This document shows positions 35,224 to 43,704 of a stretch of DNA of 64,000 nt, piece after piece. Under the pieces are notes generated by a model, which worked only from the letters and a program-made list of their open reading frames with translations, ran no database searches and was not told the origin of the DNA. Every line of letters begins with the position of its first letter. Within the stretch, counting starts at the first letter, position 1. This DNA comes from Paenibacillus aurantius (lineage in GTDB: Bacteria; Bacillota; Bacilli; Paenibacillales; NBRC-103111), in contig NZ_CP130318.1 in the NCBI RefSeq assembly GCF_032268605.1, forward strand, positions 2,266,001 through 2,330,000. The letters run 5' to 3'. Both the position numbers and the translations under genes were made by a program.

Positions 35224-35697
35224 ATGGCTGACAACAAGAAGAAGAACCTGACTCCTACCCAGCAGGAGTACCAGAAGCTTGCCAAGGAAAAGGAGCCGCC
35301 GCGCCCCGTCTTCGCCAACTGCCTGAGAGCTTTTCTTGTAGGAGGGGTGGTCTGCCTCATCGGCGAGTGCCTGATGGAGCTGTTCAAGAAAGTCGGGTTT
35401 ACGGAGAAAACGGCGGGGGACCCGACGGTGGCCTGCCTGATCCTGTTATCCGTCATTCTGACAAGCCTCGGCGTCTATGACAAAATCGCCCAATGGGCGG
35501 GAGCCGGGACGGGGGTTCCCGTTACGGGCTTCGCCAATTCGCTTTGTTCGGCTGCGCTTGAGCACCGGAGTGAAGGTCTCGTCCTCGGAGTCGGCGGGAA
35601 CATGTTCAAGCTGGCGGGCTCCGTCATCATTTACGGTACGGTAGCGGCTTTCTTTATCGGGATCCTGCACGGGATTGCCAACGCGGGGGGGCATTGA
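35224..35697 (+). CDS. spoVAC: Stage V sporulation protein AC
   Basis: A 157-residue membrane protein of the SpoVA channel that moves dipicolinic acid across the spore inner membrane. N-terminal LTPTQQEYQKLAKEKEPPRP, then helices FLVGGVVCLIGECLMELF, LILLSVILTSLGVYDKIA, the conserved GAGTGVPVTGFANSLCSAAL and HRSEGLVLGVGGNMFKLAGS, and a last helix. In B. subtilis SpoVAC is a mechanosensitive channel. AAAGGAGG at 35208-35215 supports ATG 35224 rather than the longer frame. It precedes spoVAD by one base. Confidence 0.93.
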   Translation: MADNKKKNLTPTQQEYQKLAKEKEPPRPVFANCLRAFLVGGVVCLIGECLMELFKKVGFTEKTAGDPTVACLILLSVILTSLGVYDKIAQWAGAGTGVPVTGFANSLCSAALEHRSEGLVLGVGGNMFKLAGSVIIYGTVAAFFIGILHGIANAGGH

Positions 35698-35698
35698 C

Positions 35699-36715
35699 AT
35701 GCTGCAAGGGCATCAAAGCTGGCGATTCGACAACCGGCCGGTGATTATCGGCGCGGCAGCCGTGGTAGGCCCGGAGGAAGGAAAAGGGCCGCTGGCCCCA
35801 GAGTTCGACCGGGTTCACGGCGACACGCTGCTCGAGCAGAAAAGCTGGGAGAAAGCCGAGAAGATGCTTCTGGAGGAAGCGGGGAAGCTGGCTATCGAGA
35901 AATCGGGGCTGACGAAGGAAGACATTCACTTCTACGTCGGCGGCGATCTGATGAACCAGATCATCAGCAACACCTTCGCCGTCCGGACCCTCGGCATTCC
36001 CTACATCGGCGTTTTCGGAGCCTGCTCCACGTCCATGGAGAGCCTTGCCCTTGCTTCCATGCTGGTAAACTCGGGCTCCGCCAAGCATGCGATGGCGGGA
36101 ACGTGCAGCCACAACTGCACGGCGGAGAAGCAGTTCCGCTACCCGACGGAATACGGATCGCAGAAGCCCCCGACGGCCCAATTTACGGTCACGGGAGCCG
36201 GGGCATCCGTGATCAGTTCGAATGGGACGGGACCGGTAGTCACCAAGGCGACGATCGGCCGGGTGGTGGACATGGGCATCAAGGACCCTTTTAACATGGG
36301 GGCGGCGATGGCTCCGGCGGCGGTGGATACGATCGAGGCGCATTTCCGGGATTTCGGGATCGAGCCCGGGCATTATGACATGATCGTCACCGGTGATCTC
36401 GCCTCCGTCGGGCTGGACATTGCGAACGAGCTGTTTGTGCGGCACGGCATCCCTATGGACCAGACGACCTTTACCGACTGCGGCCTGATGATCTACGACC
36501 GGACCAAGCAGCAGGTGCAGGCGGGAGGAAGCGGCTGCGGCTGCTCGGCCGCCGTCACCTACGGGCATCTGATCAAGCGGGTACAGAGCGGCGAACTGAA
36601 GAGGATTCTCGTCGTGGCGACGGGAGCGCTGCTGTCTCCCCTCTCGTTCCAACAGGGAGAAAGCATTCCCTGCATCGCCCATGCTGTTGCTATCGAACAG
36701 GGAAAGGAGGGCTGA
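35699..36715 (+). CDS. spoVAD: Stage V sporulation protein AD
   Basis: A 338-residue thiolase-fold protein that binds dipicolinic acid at the outer face of the spore inner membrane. Seen: NRPVIIGAAAVVGPEEGKGP, GDLMNQIISNTFAVRTLGIP, VFGACSTSMESLALAS, FTVTGAGASVISSNGTGPVV, GHYDMIVTGDLASVGLDIAN and GGSGCGCSAAVTYGHL. Length matches SpoVAD. ATG 35699 follows the spoVAC stop by one base, so coupling is likely; the 24-base longer frame lacks a ribosome site. spoVAEb follows three bases later. Confidence 0.94.
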   Translation: MLQGHQSWRFDNRPVIIGAAAVVGPEEGKGPLAPEFDRVHGDTLLEQKSWEKAEKMLLEEAGKLAIEKSGLTKEDIHFYVGGDLMNQIISNTFAVRTLGIPYIGVFGACSTSMESLALASMLVNSGSAKHAMAGTCSHNCTAEKQFRYPTEYGSQKPPTAQFTVTGAGASVISSNGTGPVVTKATIGRVVDMGIKDPFNMGAAMAPAAVDTIEAHFRDFGIEPGHYDMIVTGDLASVGLDIANELFVRHGIPMDQTTFTDCGLMIYDRTKQQVQAGGSGCGCSAAVTYGHLIKRVQSGELKRILVVATGALLSPLSFQQGESIPCIAHAVAIEQGKEG

Positions 36716-36718
36716 GCC

Positions 36719-37081
36719 ATGACCGCTGTCATGCCGTTTGTATGGGCCTTTATTATCGGAGGAGCCATTTGCGTAGTCGGCCAGCTGCTGATGGATGTTT
36801 TCAAGCTCACCCCGGCTCATACCATGAGCCTGCTCGTTGTGCTGGGGGCCGTGGTGGAAGGGCTGGGCTGGTATGATCCTTTCATCCGGTTTGCGGGTGC
36901 GGGAGCCACGGTGCCGATCACGAGCTTCGGCAACGCCCTGGCCCACGGAGCGCAGAAGGAGTTTGACGAGCACGGCTGGATCGGAATTCTGAGCGGTATT
37001 TTTACCGTGACGAGCGCCGGTGTGTCGGCCGCCATCATCTTCTCCTTCCTGGCCGCGCTGATTGCCCGGCCTAAGGGCTGA
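36719..37081 (+). CDS. spoVAE: Stage V sporulation protein AE (SpoVAEb)
   Basis: A 120-residue membrane protein with four hydrophobic segments: [40 protein letters not shown], the conserved [19 protein letters not shown], and a last pair. It is the SpoVAEb component of the dipicolinate channel. AAAGGAGG lies at the spoVAD end, just before the ATG. It is the last gene of the operon; the usual trailing second DUF1657 gene is absent. Confidence 0.92.
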   Translation: MTAVMPFVWAFIIGGAICVVGQLLMDVFKLTPAHTMSLLVVLGAVVEGLGWYDPFIRFAGAGATVPITSFGNALAHGAQKEFDEHGWIGILSGIFTVTSAGVSAAIIFSFLAALIARPKG

Positions 37082-37120
37082 TCATCGGCTGCCCATGCGG
37101 GAAATTCATTCATACGAGGG

Positions 37121-37152
37121 CCGGCGTCCCGGTTGGGGATGTCGGTTCTTTT
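37121..37152 (+). terminator. Terminator of the spoVA2-type operon
   Basis: CCGGCGTCCC / GGGGATGTCGG with a GGTT loop, followed by TTCTTTTT. Downstream, 37216-37240 holds an inverted repeat of CATTTTCC and GGAAATG that might be an operator. Confidence 0.65.
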
Positions 37153-37284
37153 TGGCATGCTCATGACCAAGTAAACAAGGAGCTAAAGAAGGAGAAAAGG
37201 CGAACACGATTCGACATTTTCCGAAAACTTTTGGAAATGTATGAATTTACAAACAATTTTAGATGCCGTACCGTTGTCTTTATT

Positions 37285-37313
37285 TTGAGAAATCTTGTAA
37301 ACTGGATTATAGA
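37285..37313 (+). promoter_or_regulatory. Promoter of the MoxR operon
   Basis: TTGAGA, 17-base spacer, TATAGA, 72 bases before the moxR-like start. The stretch 37082-37385 contains no gene. Confidence 0.55.
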
Positions 37314-37385
37314 GAGATAAGCAAGAATAAGGTTTGACAAGGTTCTAATGGGGGATTTTTGTTACAGACGGAGAGGAGAGCCTAA

Positions 37386-38345
37386 ATGGAAGGACAATGG
37401 GACCAGGACATTCAGCTAGTTAACCGGCTCAAGAGCAATCTCGAGGCTTGCATTCTCGGCAAAAGCGAGGAAATCCTTCTGCTTCTGACCGCTCTGCTTG
37501 CAGGCGGACATGTGCTTCTCGAAGATGTTCCCGGAACCGGGAAAACGGTGCTCATTAAAGCGCTTGCTAAATCCATCCGCGGCCAATTCCGCCGGATTCA
37601 GTGCAATCCGGATTTGCTGCCCACCGATATAACGGGCGTTTCTATCTATCATCCTAAACAGGAAGAGTTTATTTTCCGGCCGGGGCCGGTGATGACCAAT
37701 ATACTGCTAACCGATGAAATCAACCGGGCCACCACCAAAACCCAGTCGGCCCTGCTGGAGGCTATGGAGGAAAGGCATGTGACGGTTGACGGGGAAGCGT
37801 ACGAGCTTCCAAAGCCTTTCCTGCTTCTCGCCACGCAGAATCCGATCGACTTCGAAGGAACCTACGTCCTTCCGGAAGCCCAGCTGGACCGGTTCATGCT
37901 TAAATTCAGCCTCGGGTATCCCGATGAGCAGACGGAATACCGGATGGTCGTTTCCCAAAGCAAGGCCCATCCGGTCGAATCTCTCGAGGCCGTGGCTTCG
38001 GTCGAGGAGATCGTCGCCATGCAGGCCAAGGTAGGTGCCATTCACCTGGACGACGCGGTAGGTCACTACGCGGTGTCGCTTGTCCGGAACACCCGCGAAC
38101 ACCCCGCTATTTACCTCGGGGCAAGCCCGAGGGCCACGTTGTCGCTTGTCCAGGCGGCCAAAGCCTACGCCTTCCTGAACGGAAGGGATTATGTCATCCC
38201 GGATGACCTGAAAGCCCTCGCTCCTTACGTGCTGGGCCACCGCATCATTCTTCAAGCCGAGGCCAGGCTGGAGGGGACCACCGTCGCTTCCGTTCTCCGG
38301 TCCGTTTTCGAGCAGGTCAGGGTGCCTGTAAGACTGGAGAAGTGA
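37386..38345 (+). CDS. MoxR-family AAA+ ATPase
   Basis: A 319-residue ATPase of the MoxR group, chaperones thought to help assemble or activate partner proteins. Walker A is GTGKT at 50-54 in LLEDVPGTGKTVLIKAL, Walker B is ILLTDEINRA with Asp110 and Glu111, and sensor 1 is LLLATQNPIDFEGTYVLPEA with Asn. The arginine finger region is QLDRFMLKFSLGYP. It is the first gene of a MoxR - DUF58 - transglutaminase operon, a conserved trio in Bacillales. GGAGAGGAGAG precedes the ATG. Confidence 0.9.
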   Translation: MEGQWDQDIQLVNRLKSNLEACILGKSEEILLLLTALLAGGHVLLEDVPGTGKTVLIKALAKSIRGQFRRIQCNPDLLPTDITGVSIYHPKQEEFIFRPGPVMTNILLTDEINRATTKTQSALLEAMEERHVTVDGEAYELPKPFLLLATQNPIDFEGTYVLPEAQLDRFMLKFSLGYPDEQTEYRMVVSQSKAHPVESLEAVASVEEIVAMQAKVGAIHLDDAVGHYAVSLVRNTREHPAIYLGASPRATLSLVQAAKAYAFLNGRDYVIPDDLKALAPYVLGHRIILQAEARLEGTTVASVLRSVFEQVRVPVRLEK

Positions 38346-38349
38346 CGCC

Positions 38350-39588
38350 ATGAGTTACCTATACACCAAGTCCGAACAACCGAAGGTCTCCAAGCGATTC
38401 TGGGCCGTTCTGGCCTGCTTTCTTTTCAGCCTGTTCTTTCTGCTCTTCCAAGGCGGGAAGCTGGCCTCCATGACGTTCGTGGTGGTAACGGTCCTCACGG
38501 TTTACATTCTGCTCGGCAGGTACAGCGGCATCTCCCGGGTAACCGGCTCCCGCCGGCTAGCCAACCTCGGCCAGGACGAGACGCTGGAGGCGGGAACGTC
38601 CCTCGACATTCAAATCGATCTTCATATCCCCGGCATGTGGCCGGTGCCTTACGTTTTTGTCCGCGACCGGCTTACCCACCGGAACAAAGGGGAGACGGTG
38701 TTCGAGTCGTCTTTTATTCCGGATTGGAATCGAAGGGGAAGAGTGGAATACCGGACCCAGCCGCTTCGCCGCGGCTTCTACCGGTTCGAAAGGTCGGAGT
38801 GCTCCACGGAGGATATTTTCGGCGTATTCGAGCACCGGGGGCCGCTGGATCTTCCGCTCGGCTTCCGGGTGCTCCCGCAGACGGTGCCGATCACCGAGTG
38901 GAGGCAGCTGCATCAAATGCTGAAGGGCATGCAGAGCCAGTCGACGACCACCCGGGCGCTGCGGGAAACGACCCAAATCAACGGCGTGAGGGAGTACACG
39001 TACGGCGACCGGCTTTCCCGGATTCATTGGAATGCGACCGCCCGGACGGGGACGTGGAAATCCAAGGAATTCGAACGGGAGTCGCTCCCCAAAACGATTG
39101 TCGTCCTGGACAGGGAACGCATGCATTACGAGGAGGACGAAACGTTCGAGCTCGCCGTATCGACGGCGGCTTCCCTGATGGAGTACGGAAGAAAGAACGG
39201 CATGGCGATCGGACTTCTTTCGGTCGGCCGGGAATCGGCTTATTTCGAGCCTAAGAAAAGCGGCCTGCAGTACAGCCGCATTCTGAACCACCTGACGGAA
39301 GCGGAAGCGGACGGCTCCCACTCCCTCCTGCATGTTCTGAACGACCGGGCCAAGATGTTCGTTCCGGGAACCTTCGTCGTGGTGATTTCCCCGAACCGCA
39401 GCGATTCTTCCCTGTCGGCCATCGGCTGGATTCGTCAGAGGCAGATGAATCCGTGCCACATTCTCGTGGGGGCCGATGCCGCGCACGATCCCCAGGCGTG
39501 GATTCAGCTGCTTCATTCCAAGGGAAGCCATGGCTATGCCGTCGGCGCTTTAACGGAACTGCCGGCAGCATTAGGAGGGAGAGGTTAA
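38350..39588 (+). CDS. DUF58 domain protein, membrane anchored
   Basis: A 412-residue protein with two membrane helices at about 15-55 (FWAVLACFLFSLFFLLFQGG; MTFVVVTVLTVYILLG) and a large part outside, containing the DUF58 core QINGVREYTYGDRLSRIHWN with the RxxxxGDxxRxIxW-type motif, followed by a von Willebrand A-like segment (IVVLDRERMHYEEDETFELA). DUF58 proteins travel with MoxR ATPases and transglutaminases; their role is not settled. It starts four bases after moxR and its TAA overlaps the next ATG. Confidence 0.88.
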   Translation: MSYLYTKSEQPKVSKRFWAVLACFLFSLFFLLFQGGKLASMTFVVVTVLTVYILLGRYSGISRVTGSRRLANLGQDETLEAGTSLDIQIDLHIPGMWPVPYVFVRDRLTHRNKGETVFESSFIPDWNRRGRVEYRTQPLRRGFYRFERSECSTEDIFGVFEHRGPLDLPLGFRVLPQTVPITEWRQLHQMLKGMQSQSTTTRALRETTQINGVREYTYGDRLSRIHWNATARTGTWKSKEFERESLPKTIVVLDRERMHYEEDETFELAVSTAASLMEYGRKNGMAIGLLSVGRESAYFEPKKSGLQYSRILNHLTEAEADGSHSLLHVLNDRAKMFVPGTFVVVISPNRSDSSLSAIGWIRQRQMNPCHILVGADAAHDPQAWIQLLHSKGSHGYAVGALTELPAALGGRG

Positions 39589-41819
39589 TGGAGAGTGCCC
39601 GAGGATGGAAGTCCCTATTGCTATATGACTGGCAGCGCCGGCTGACCGTTTTCTTCACCGGGTTTTTCCTATATCAATTCGTCATGTGGTTTGCGGAGGA
39701 GGAGGGGGGGCTGCTTCCGGCAACGGTTTCCCTGATCCGGTTGACTTTGCTTGCCGTCCTCTTGACGGAATGGATGCCCGGACGGAGCCGGGGCGTTCCC
39801 CGGATTCTTCAATTGCTGCTGATTTTATTACTAAATGTTTGGTTTGTCGGCTATACTCCGATTGCGGCCAAGACGATCGGAGAGTGGATTTACAACAACT
39901 TTCTGCCCTTTTACCCGCTGGCCTGGTTCAGCCTGGGAGCCTGGTTTCTCTATTTGGCCGCCCTGTGGTGGGTCAAGTCTAAGGTGCGCATCTACGTGAT
40001 GATCGTGCTGTGCCTTACCGCGATCGCCATCCGGGATTCCTTCAGCCAGGTGATCCTCTGGGATGAAGCGGCGCTTATGATTTTGTGCGGCCTGTTCCTC
40101 CTCGTCATCCGGCATTTCGCCGGCCTGAAGGAAAAAAATCCGGCGGGATGGGCTTATTTCGCCGATTACCCGGTCACCATCACCGCGCCTATCGTGCTGC
40201 TTCTTACCTGTACGGTAGGGCTGGGCATGCTGGCCCCCAATGTCGGGAATGTGCTGAAAGATCCTTATACCCTTTGGAAAAACTGGAAAGGGGAAGCGAT
40301 CACGGTCGGCGGCAAAGGAAGCCCCGGCGTGGATCTTCCGCTGCCCAAAGGCAATTCCACCTCCGGGTACAGCCGGAATGACCGCACGCTGGGCGGGGGC
40401 TTTGATTTTGACTATTCGGAAGTCATGACCGTGGAAACCACGCACCGCAGCTATTGGAGAGGCGAAACGAGAGCACTCTACAATGGGAAGGGCTGGGAGA
40501 AGAGCCAAGCCGAGAAACAAGGGGCCGTGCAACAGGAGCTGAGCCTGGACAGCGAGCTCCGGAAGGACCCTCGCCTTCCTGACAGCCAGGCTCAAACGGT
40601 TGAGGTCAAACAAACCATCACCTTGTCCGATGAAGAATCGTACCCCGTTCTGTTTGGAGCCTTGTCCATCGCCAAAGTGGAGGCGCTCGGGGAAGAAAAC
40701 GCCGGGTTCGACCGGCTCCGCTGGTCTCCGAAATCCCAAGAGCTCCGCTGGGCCGAGAGCCGTACAGGCAAGACGTATCCGAAGACGTACACCGTGATCT
40801 CCTACATGCCGGTCATCGACGAAGCGGGCTTGAGAACGGTGCCCGCCGATTTGCCGAACCGTTCGGCTATGGAGGAATACTTGCAGCTGCCGAATTCCCT
40901 ACCCGATCGGGTCCGCCAGCTGGCCAAGGAGATCACGAAGGATGCCCCGACCCCCTATGACAAAGTGAAGACGCTGGAGCGTTACCTTCAGTTCAATTAC
41001 CGGTATACCAACCAGCCAAGGGAGCAGAAATCGGAAAGCAGCGATTTTGTCGACCGCTTCCTGTTCGAAACGAAGGAAGGGTACTGCGACTACTATTCCA
41101 CCGCTATGGCGGTGCTTACCCGGAGTCTCGGCATACCGGCCCGCTGGGTCAAAGGCTATTCCACCGGCTCCTCTCCGGTTGATGAGCTGGAGGAGCTGAG
41201 ACAGAACGGCGGACCGGATAATCTTTCCCTTTCCACGGACGGGGCCGGCACCTACACGGTACGCAATTCCGACGCCCATTCCTGGGTGGAGGTTTACTTC
41301 AGCGGCTGGGGCTGGATTCCCTTCGAGCCGACTTCCGGCTTCGCCGTACCGGCGGTGCAGCTTCCCAACCAGCCGGAGGTTTCCCCGGTGCCGGAAACCG
41401 ATCCCGCACCTGCTGCCCCGGCTCCGGCGGAAGAAGCCGGCGGCTCTTTCCCGGTGACGACGGTTCTGCTTATCCTGGCCATTGCAGCCGCAGCCGGCAT
41501 CGGCGTCTGGTTCTGGTTCAAGCGGGGGGCTTCCGGTTTGGTAGCCCGCTACCGCCAGCCGGCGAGCTTGAACCATCAGCTCATTCAGGAATACAACAAG
41601 CTGATGAGAAGCAAGAGGCGCAAAGGCTTTACCGTTCATGAACACGAAACCGCACGAGAGACGCTCAGCCGCTGGATGAATAAGGATGCGTGGCTGTCCA
41701 AGGACCTGGAGCAGCTGCTCGCCTTGTTCGAGAAAGCGAAATACAGCTCGAGGCCGATTACCCCGGAGGAAATGGGAAGGGCATCGACGCTGTTCAAGCG
41801 GCTCAAGGAAGAGCTGTAG
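39588..41819 (+). CDS. Transglutaminase-like membrane protein (TgpA/DUF3488 type)
   Basis: A 743-residue protein: about seven membrane helices in the first 220 residues, an extracellular transglutaminase core, one further helix near residue 625-645 (TTVLLILAIAAAAGIGVWFW), and a cytoplasmic DUF4129-like tail. The catalytic triad is visible: Cys in TKEGYCDYYSTAMAVLTRSL, His in SDAHSWVEVYFSGWGW, and Asp/Glu in IPFEPTSGF. Likely cross-links or cleaves protein side chains at the cell surface. ATG 39588 overlaps the DUF58 stop (TAATG) and follows AGGAGGGAGAGG. A strong terminator ends the operon. Confidence 0.88.
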   Translation: MESARGWKSLLLYDWQRRLTVFFTGFFLYQFVMWFAEEEGGLLPATVSLIRLTLLAVLLTEWMPGRSRGVPRILQLLLILLLNVWFVGYTPIAAKTIGEWIYNNFLPFYPLAWFSLGAWFLYLAALWWVKSKVRIYVMIVLCLTAIAIRDSFSQVILWDEAALMILCGLFLLVIRHFAGLKEKNPAGWAYFADYPVTITAPIVLLLTCTVGLGMLAPNVGNVLKDPYTLWKNWKGEAITVGGKGSPGVDLPLPKGNSTSGYSRNDRTLGGGFDFDYSEVMTVETTHRSYWRGETRALYNGKGWEKSQAEKQGAVQQELSLDSELRKDPRLPDSQAQTVEVKQTITLSDEESYPVLFGALSIAKVEALGEENAGFDRLRWSPKSQELRWAESRTGKTYPKTYTVISYMPVIDEAGLRTVPADLPNRSAMEEYLQLPNSLPDRVRQLAKEITKDAPTPYDKVKTLERYLQFNYRYTNQPREQKSESSDFVDRFLFETKEGYCDYYSTAMAVLTRSLGIPARWVKGYSTGSSPVDELEELRQNGGPDNLSLSTDGAGTYTVRNSDAHSWVEVYFSGWGWIPFEPTSGFAVPAVQLPNQPEVSPVPETDPAPAAPAPAEEAGGSFPVTTVLLILAIAAAAGIGVWFWFKRGASGLVARYRQPASLNHQLIQEYNKLMRSKRRKGFTVHEHETARETLSRWMNKDAWLSKDLEQLLALFEKAKYSSRPITPEEMGRASTLFKRLKEEL

Positions 41820-41823
41820 TCCA

Positions 41824-41893
41824 GAGCCGGCCGTGTCTGTCCCATGCTGAAGCCCGGATGAAGGGCTTCAAGGACAGGCGGCCGGCTTTTGTT
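41824..41893 (+). terminator. Terminator of the MoxR operon
   Basis: AGCCGGCCG / CGGCCGGCT with further pairing TGTCC / GGACA and an inner GAAGCCC / GGGCTTC stem, followed by TTTTGTTT. Confidence 0.8.
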
Positions 41894-41913
41894 TAGGGAA
41901 TTTGGAACACCTT

Positions 41914-41943
41914 TTGCACGAAAAAGGCCAAGTGTGGTATAGT
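41914..41943 (+). promoter_or_regulatory. Promoter of the yqeG operon
   Basis: TTGCAC (41914-41919), 18-base spacer, TATAGT (41938-41943). It rules out starts for yqeG before about 41950. Confidence 0.7.
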
Positions 41944-41980
41944 TTTGAATATCTATTCGGGAAATTTTGGGGTGAAAGAC

Positions 41981-42478
41981 TTGCTTAACAATTTAATTCC
42001 CAGCCAGCAGGTAAACTCCATTTATGATATTCTTCTTCCGGAGCTGTGGAAGAACGGAGTTAAAGGGATTATTACCGATCTGGACAATACGCTGGTCGGG
42101 GCCAAAGTTCCTCTTGCCACACCGGAGCTGATCGAATGGCTCAAGCATGTGCAGCAACTGGGATTTAAGGTGGTCATCGTCTCCAACAACAGGCATGCCC
42201 GGGTCAGCAAGTTTGCCGACCCTCTGGGCATTCCGTTCATTTTTAGCGCCAAGAAACCTTCGAACGCGGCCTTCCGCCGCGCCCTTACGATGATGAACCT
42301 CCCGGCGGAGGCGGTGGCCGTCATCGGGGATCAGATGCTGACCGATGTGCTGGGGGGCAACCGGATGGGGCTTCATACGATATTGGTCCAGCCGATTTCT
42401 CTTTTGGACGAAGGTTTTTTTACCAAGGTGAACCGGAGGCTGGAGAAGATTGCCTTAACCTTTATGAAAAAACCTTGA
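41981..42478 (+). CDS. yqeG: YqeG-family HAD phosphatase
   Basis: A 165-residue HAD-superfamily (IIIA) phosphatase. Motif I is GIITDLDNTLVGAK with the DxD nucleophile, motif II VVIVSNNRHARV, motif III Lys in AKKPSNAAFRRAL and motif IV VAVIGDQMLTDVLGGNR. Substrate unknown; it is a steady first gene of the yqe operon in Bacillales. The reading frame is open from TTG 41945, but that is at the transcription start; TTG 41981 follows GGGGTGAAAG and gives the family's usual N-terminus (MLNNLIPS). GTG 41972 is a weaker option. Confidence 0.88.
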   Translation: MLNNLIPSQQVNSIYDILLPELWKNGVKGIITDLDNTLVGAKVPLATPELIEWLKHVQQLGFKVVIVSNNRHARVSKFADPLGIPFIFSAKKPSNAAFRRALTMMNLPAEAVAVIGDQMLTDVLGGNRMGLHTILVQPISLLDEGFFTKVNRRLEKIALTFMKKP

Positions 42479-42487
42479 ATCCGCGAG

Positions 42488-42510
42488 TAGCCGGGATGCC
42501 TTCCCGGCTA
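42488..42510 (+). terminator. Hairpin between yqeG and yqeH
   Basis: TAGCCGGGA / TCCCGGCTA with a five-base loop and ATTCT after it. Probably a weak terminator or processing site that sets the yqeG to yqeH ratio. Confidence 0.45.
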
Positions 42511-42568
42511 TTCTACTATTAGGGGGCTTATACCGCTTAGCTCCCATACGACAAGCAGGAGGATATTC

Positions 42569-43687
42569 ATGAGCCGCGATATCGATCATAAGCATTGCGA
42601 GGGCTGCGGGGTGGAATTGCAGACGGAAGAACCATCCCGGTTGGGCTATATTCCCCCTCAGGCCCTTGAGAAGACACCGGTCGTCTGCCAACGCTGCTAC
42701 CGGATTAAGCATTACAACGAGATGTCTAGCATCGCCCTTCAGCAGGATGACTTCCTGAAGATCTTGGGAGAGATCGGCCATACCCGGAGCCTGGTGCTGC
42801 ATATTGTGGATCTTTTCGATTTTGAAGGGACTCTCATCAGTGGACTTCAGCGCTTTATCGGGACGAATCCCGTGCTCCTGGTGGTAAACAAAATTGATCT
42901 TCTTCCGAAGGTGACCAACCTTAACAAATTATTGAATTGGGTGCAGAAGCAGGCGAAGGAAAACGGCTTGAAGGTAGCGGACATTGTTCTCGTAAGCGCC
43001 AAGAAGAATATCGGCTTCGAACGCTTGCTGGAGAAGCTGGATCAGCATCGGGACGGCCGAAACGTGTATGTGGTCGGAGCCACGAATGTAGGGAAGTCCA
43101 CCCTCATCAACCGCCTGATCCGGGATTACAGCGACTTGGAGGCGGAGCTGACGGTTTCCCAATACCCGGGTACGACTTTGAATCTGGTGCATATCCCGAT
43201 TGATGACGGAAGTGACATTATCGATACCCCGGGGATCGTATACAAGCACAGGCTGACCGAGCTCGTTGAGCGGCGCGACCTTAACGCCTTGTTACCGGGG
43301 AAGCCGGTGAACCCGATGATCTATCAGCTGAACGAACGCCAGACGCTGTACTTCGGCAGCTTGGCCCGGTTTGATTTTGTGAAGGGGCCGCGGCAGTCGT
43401 TTACGTGCTATGTCTCGAACAGCATCAACATTCACCGCACCAAGCTGGAGAAGGCGGACGAGCTCTATGTAGAGCACAAGGGGAAGCTGCTTCAGCCGCC
43501 AGCTGAGCAAGATCTGGATAAGCTTCCTTCATTTACGAAGCATCCGATCCATGTGCGCAAAGGCCGCATGGTGGATGTTCTCATCTCCGGATTGGGCTGG
43601 ATTAAGCTCAACAGCGAAGAGGGAGCGGAGCTCGAGGTGCATGCCCCGCGCGGGGTGAAGGTGGCCGTACGGGATTCCTTAATTTAA
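42569..43687 (+). CDS. yqeH: Ribosome biogenesis GTPase YqeH
   Basis: A 372-residue circularly permuted GTPase needed for 30S subunit assembly. An N-terminal zinc finger (HCEGCG, then VVCQRCYRIKHYNE) is followed by the permuted G domain: G4 NKIDLL, G5 VSAKKNIGF, G1 GATNVGKSTLINRL, G2 with YPGTTLN, and G3 DTPGIV. The C-terminal part (about 260-372) is the YqeH RNA-binding extension. AGGAGG precedes the ATG. Order yqeG-yqeH-aroE is as in B. subtilis. Confidence 0.95.
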   Translation: MSRDIDHKHCEGCGVELQTEEPSRLGYIPPQALEKTPVVCQRCYRIKHYNEMSSIALQQDDFLKILGEIGHTRSLVLHIVDLFDFEGTLISGLQRFIGTNPVLLVVNKIDLLPKVTNLNKLLNWVQKQAKENGLKVADIVLVSAKKNIGFERLLEKLDQHRDGRNVYVVGATNVGKSTLINRLIRDYSDLEAELTVSQYPGTTLNLVHIPIDDGSDIIDTPGIVYKHRLTELVERRDLNALLPGKPVNPMIYQLNERQTLYFGSLARFDFVKGPRQSFTCYVSNSINIHRTKLEKADELYVEHKGKLLQPPAEQDLDKLPSFTKHPIHVRKGRMVDVLISGLGWIKLNSEEGAELEVHAPRGVKVAVRDSLI

Positions 43688-43704
43688 CGGGGGAGGGAAA
43701 CCGC

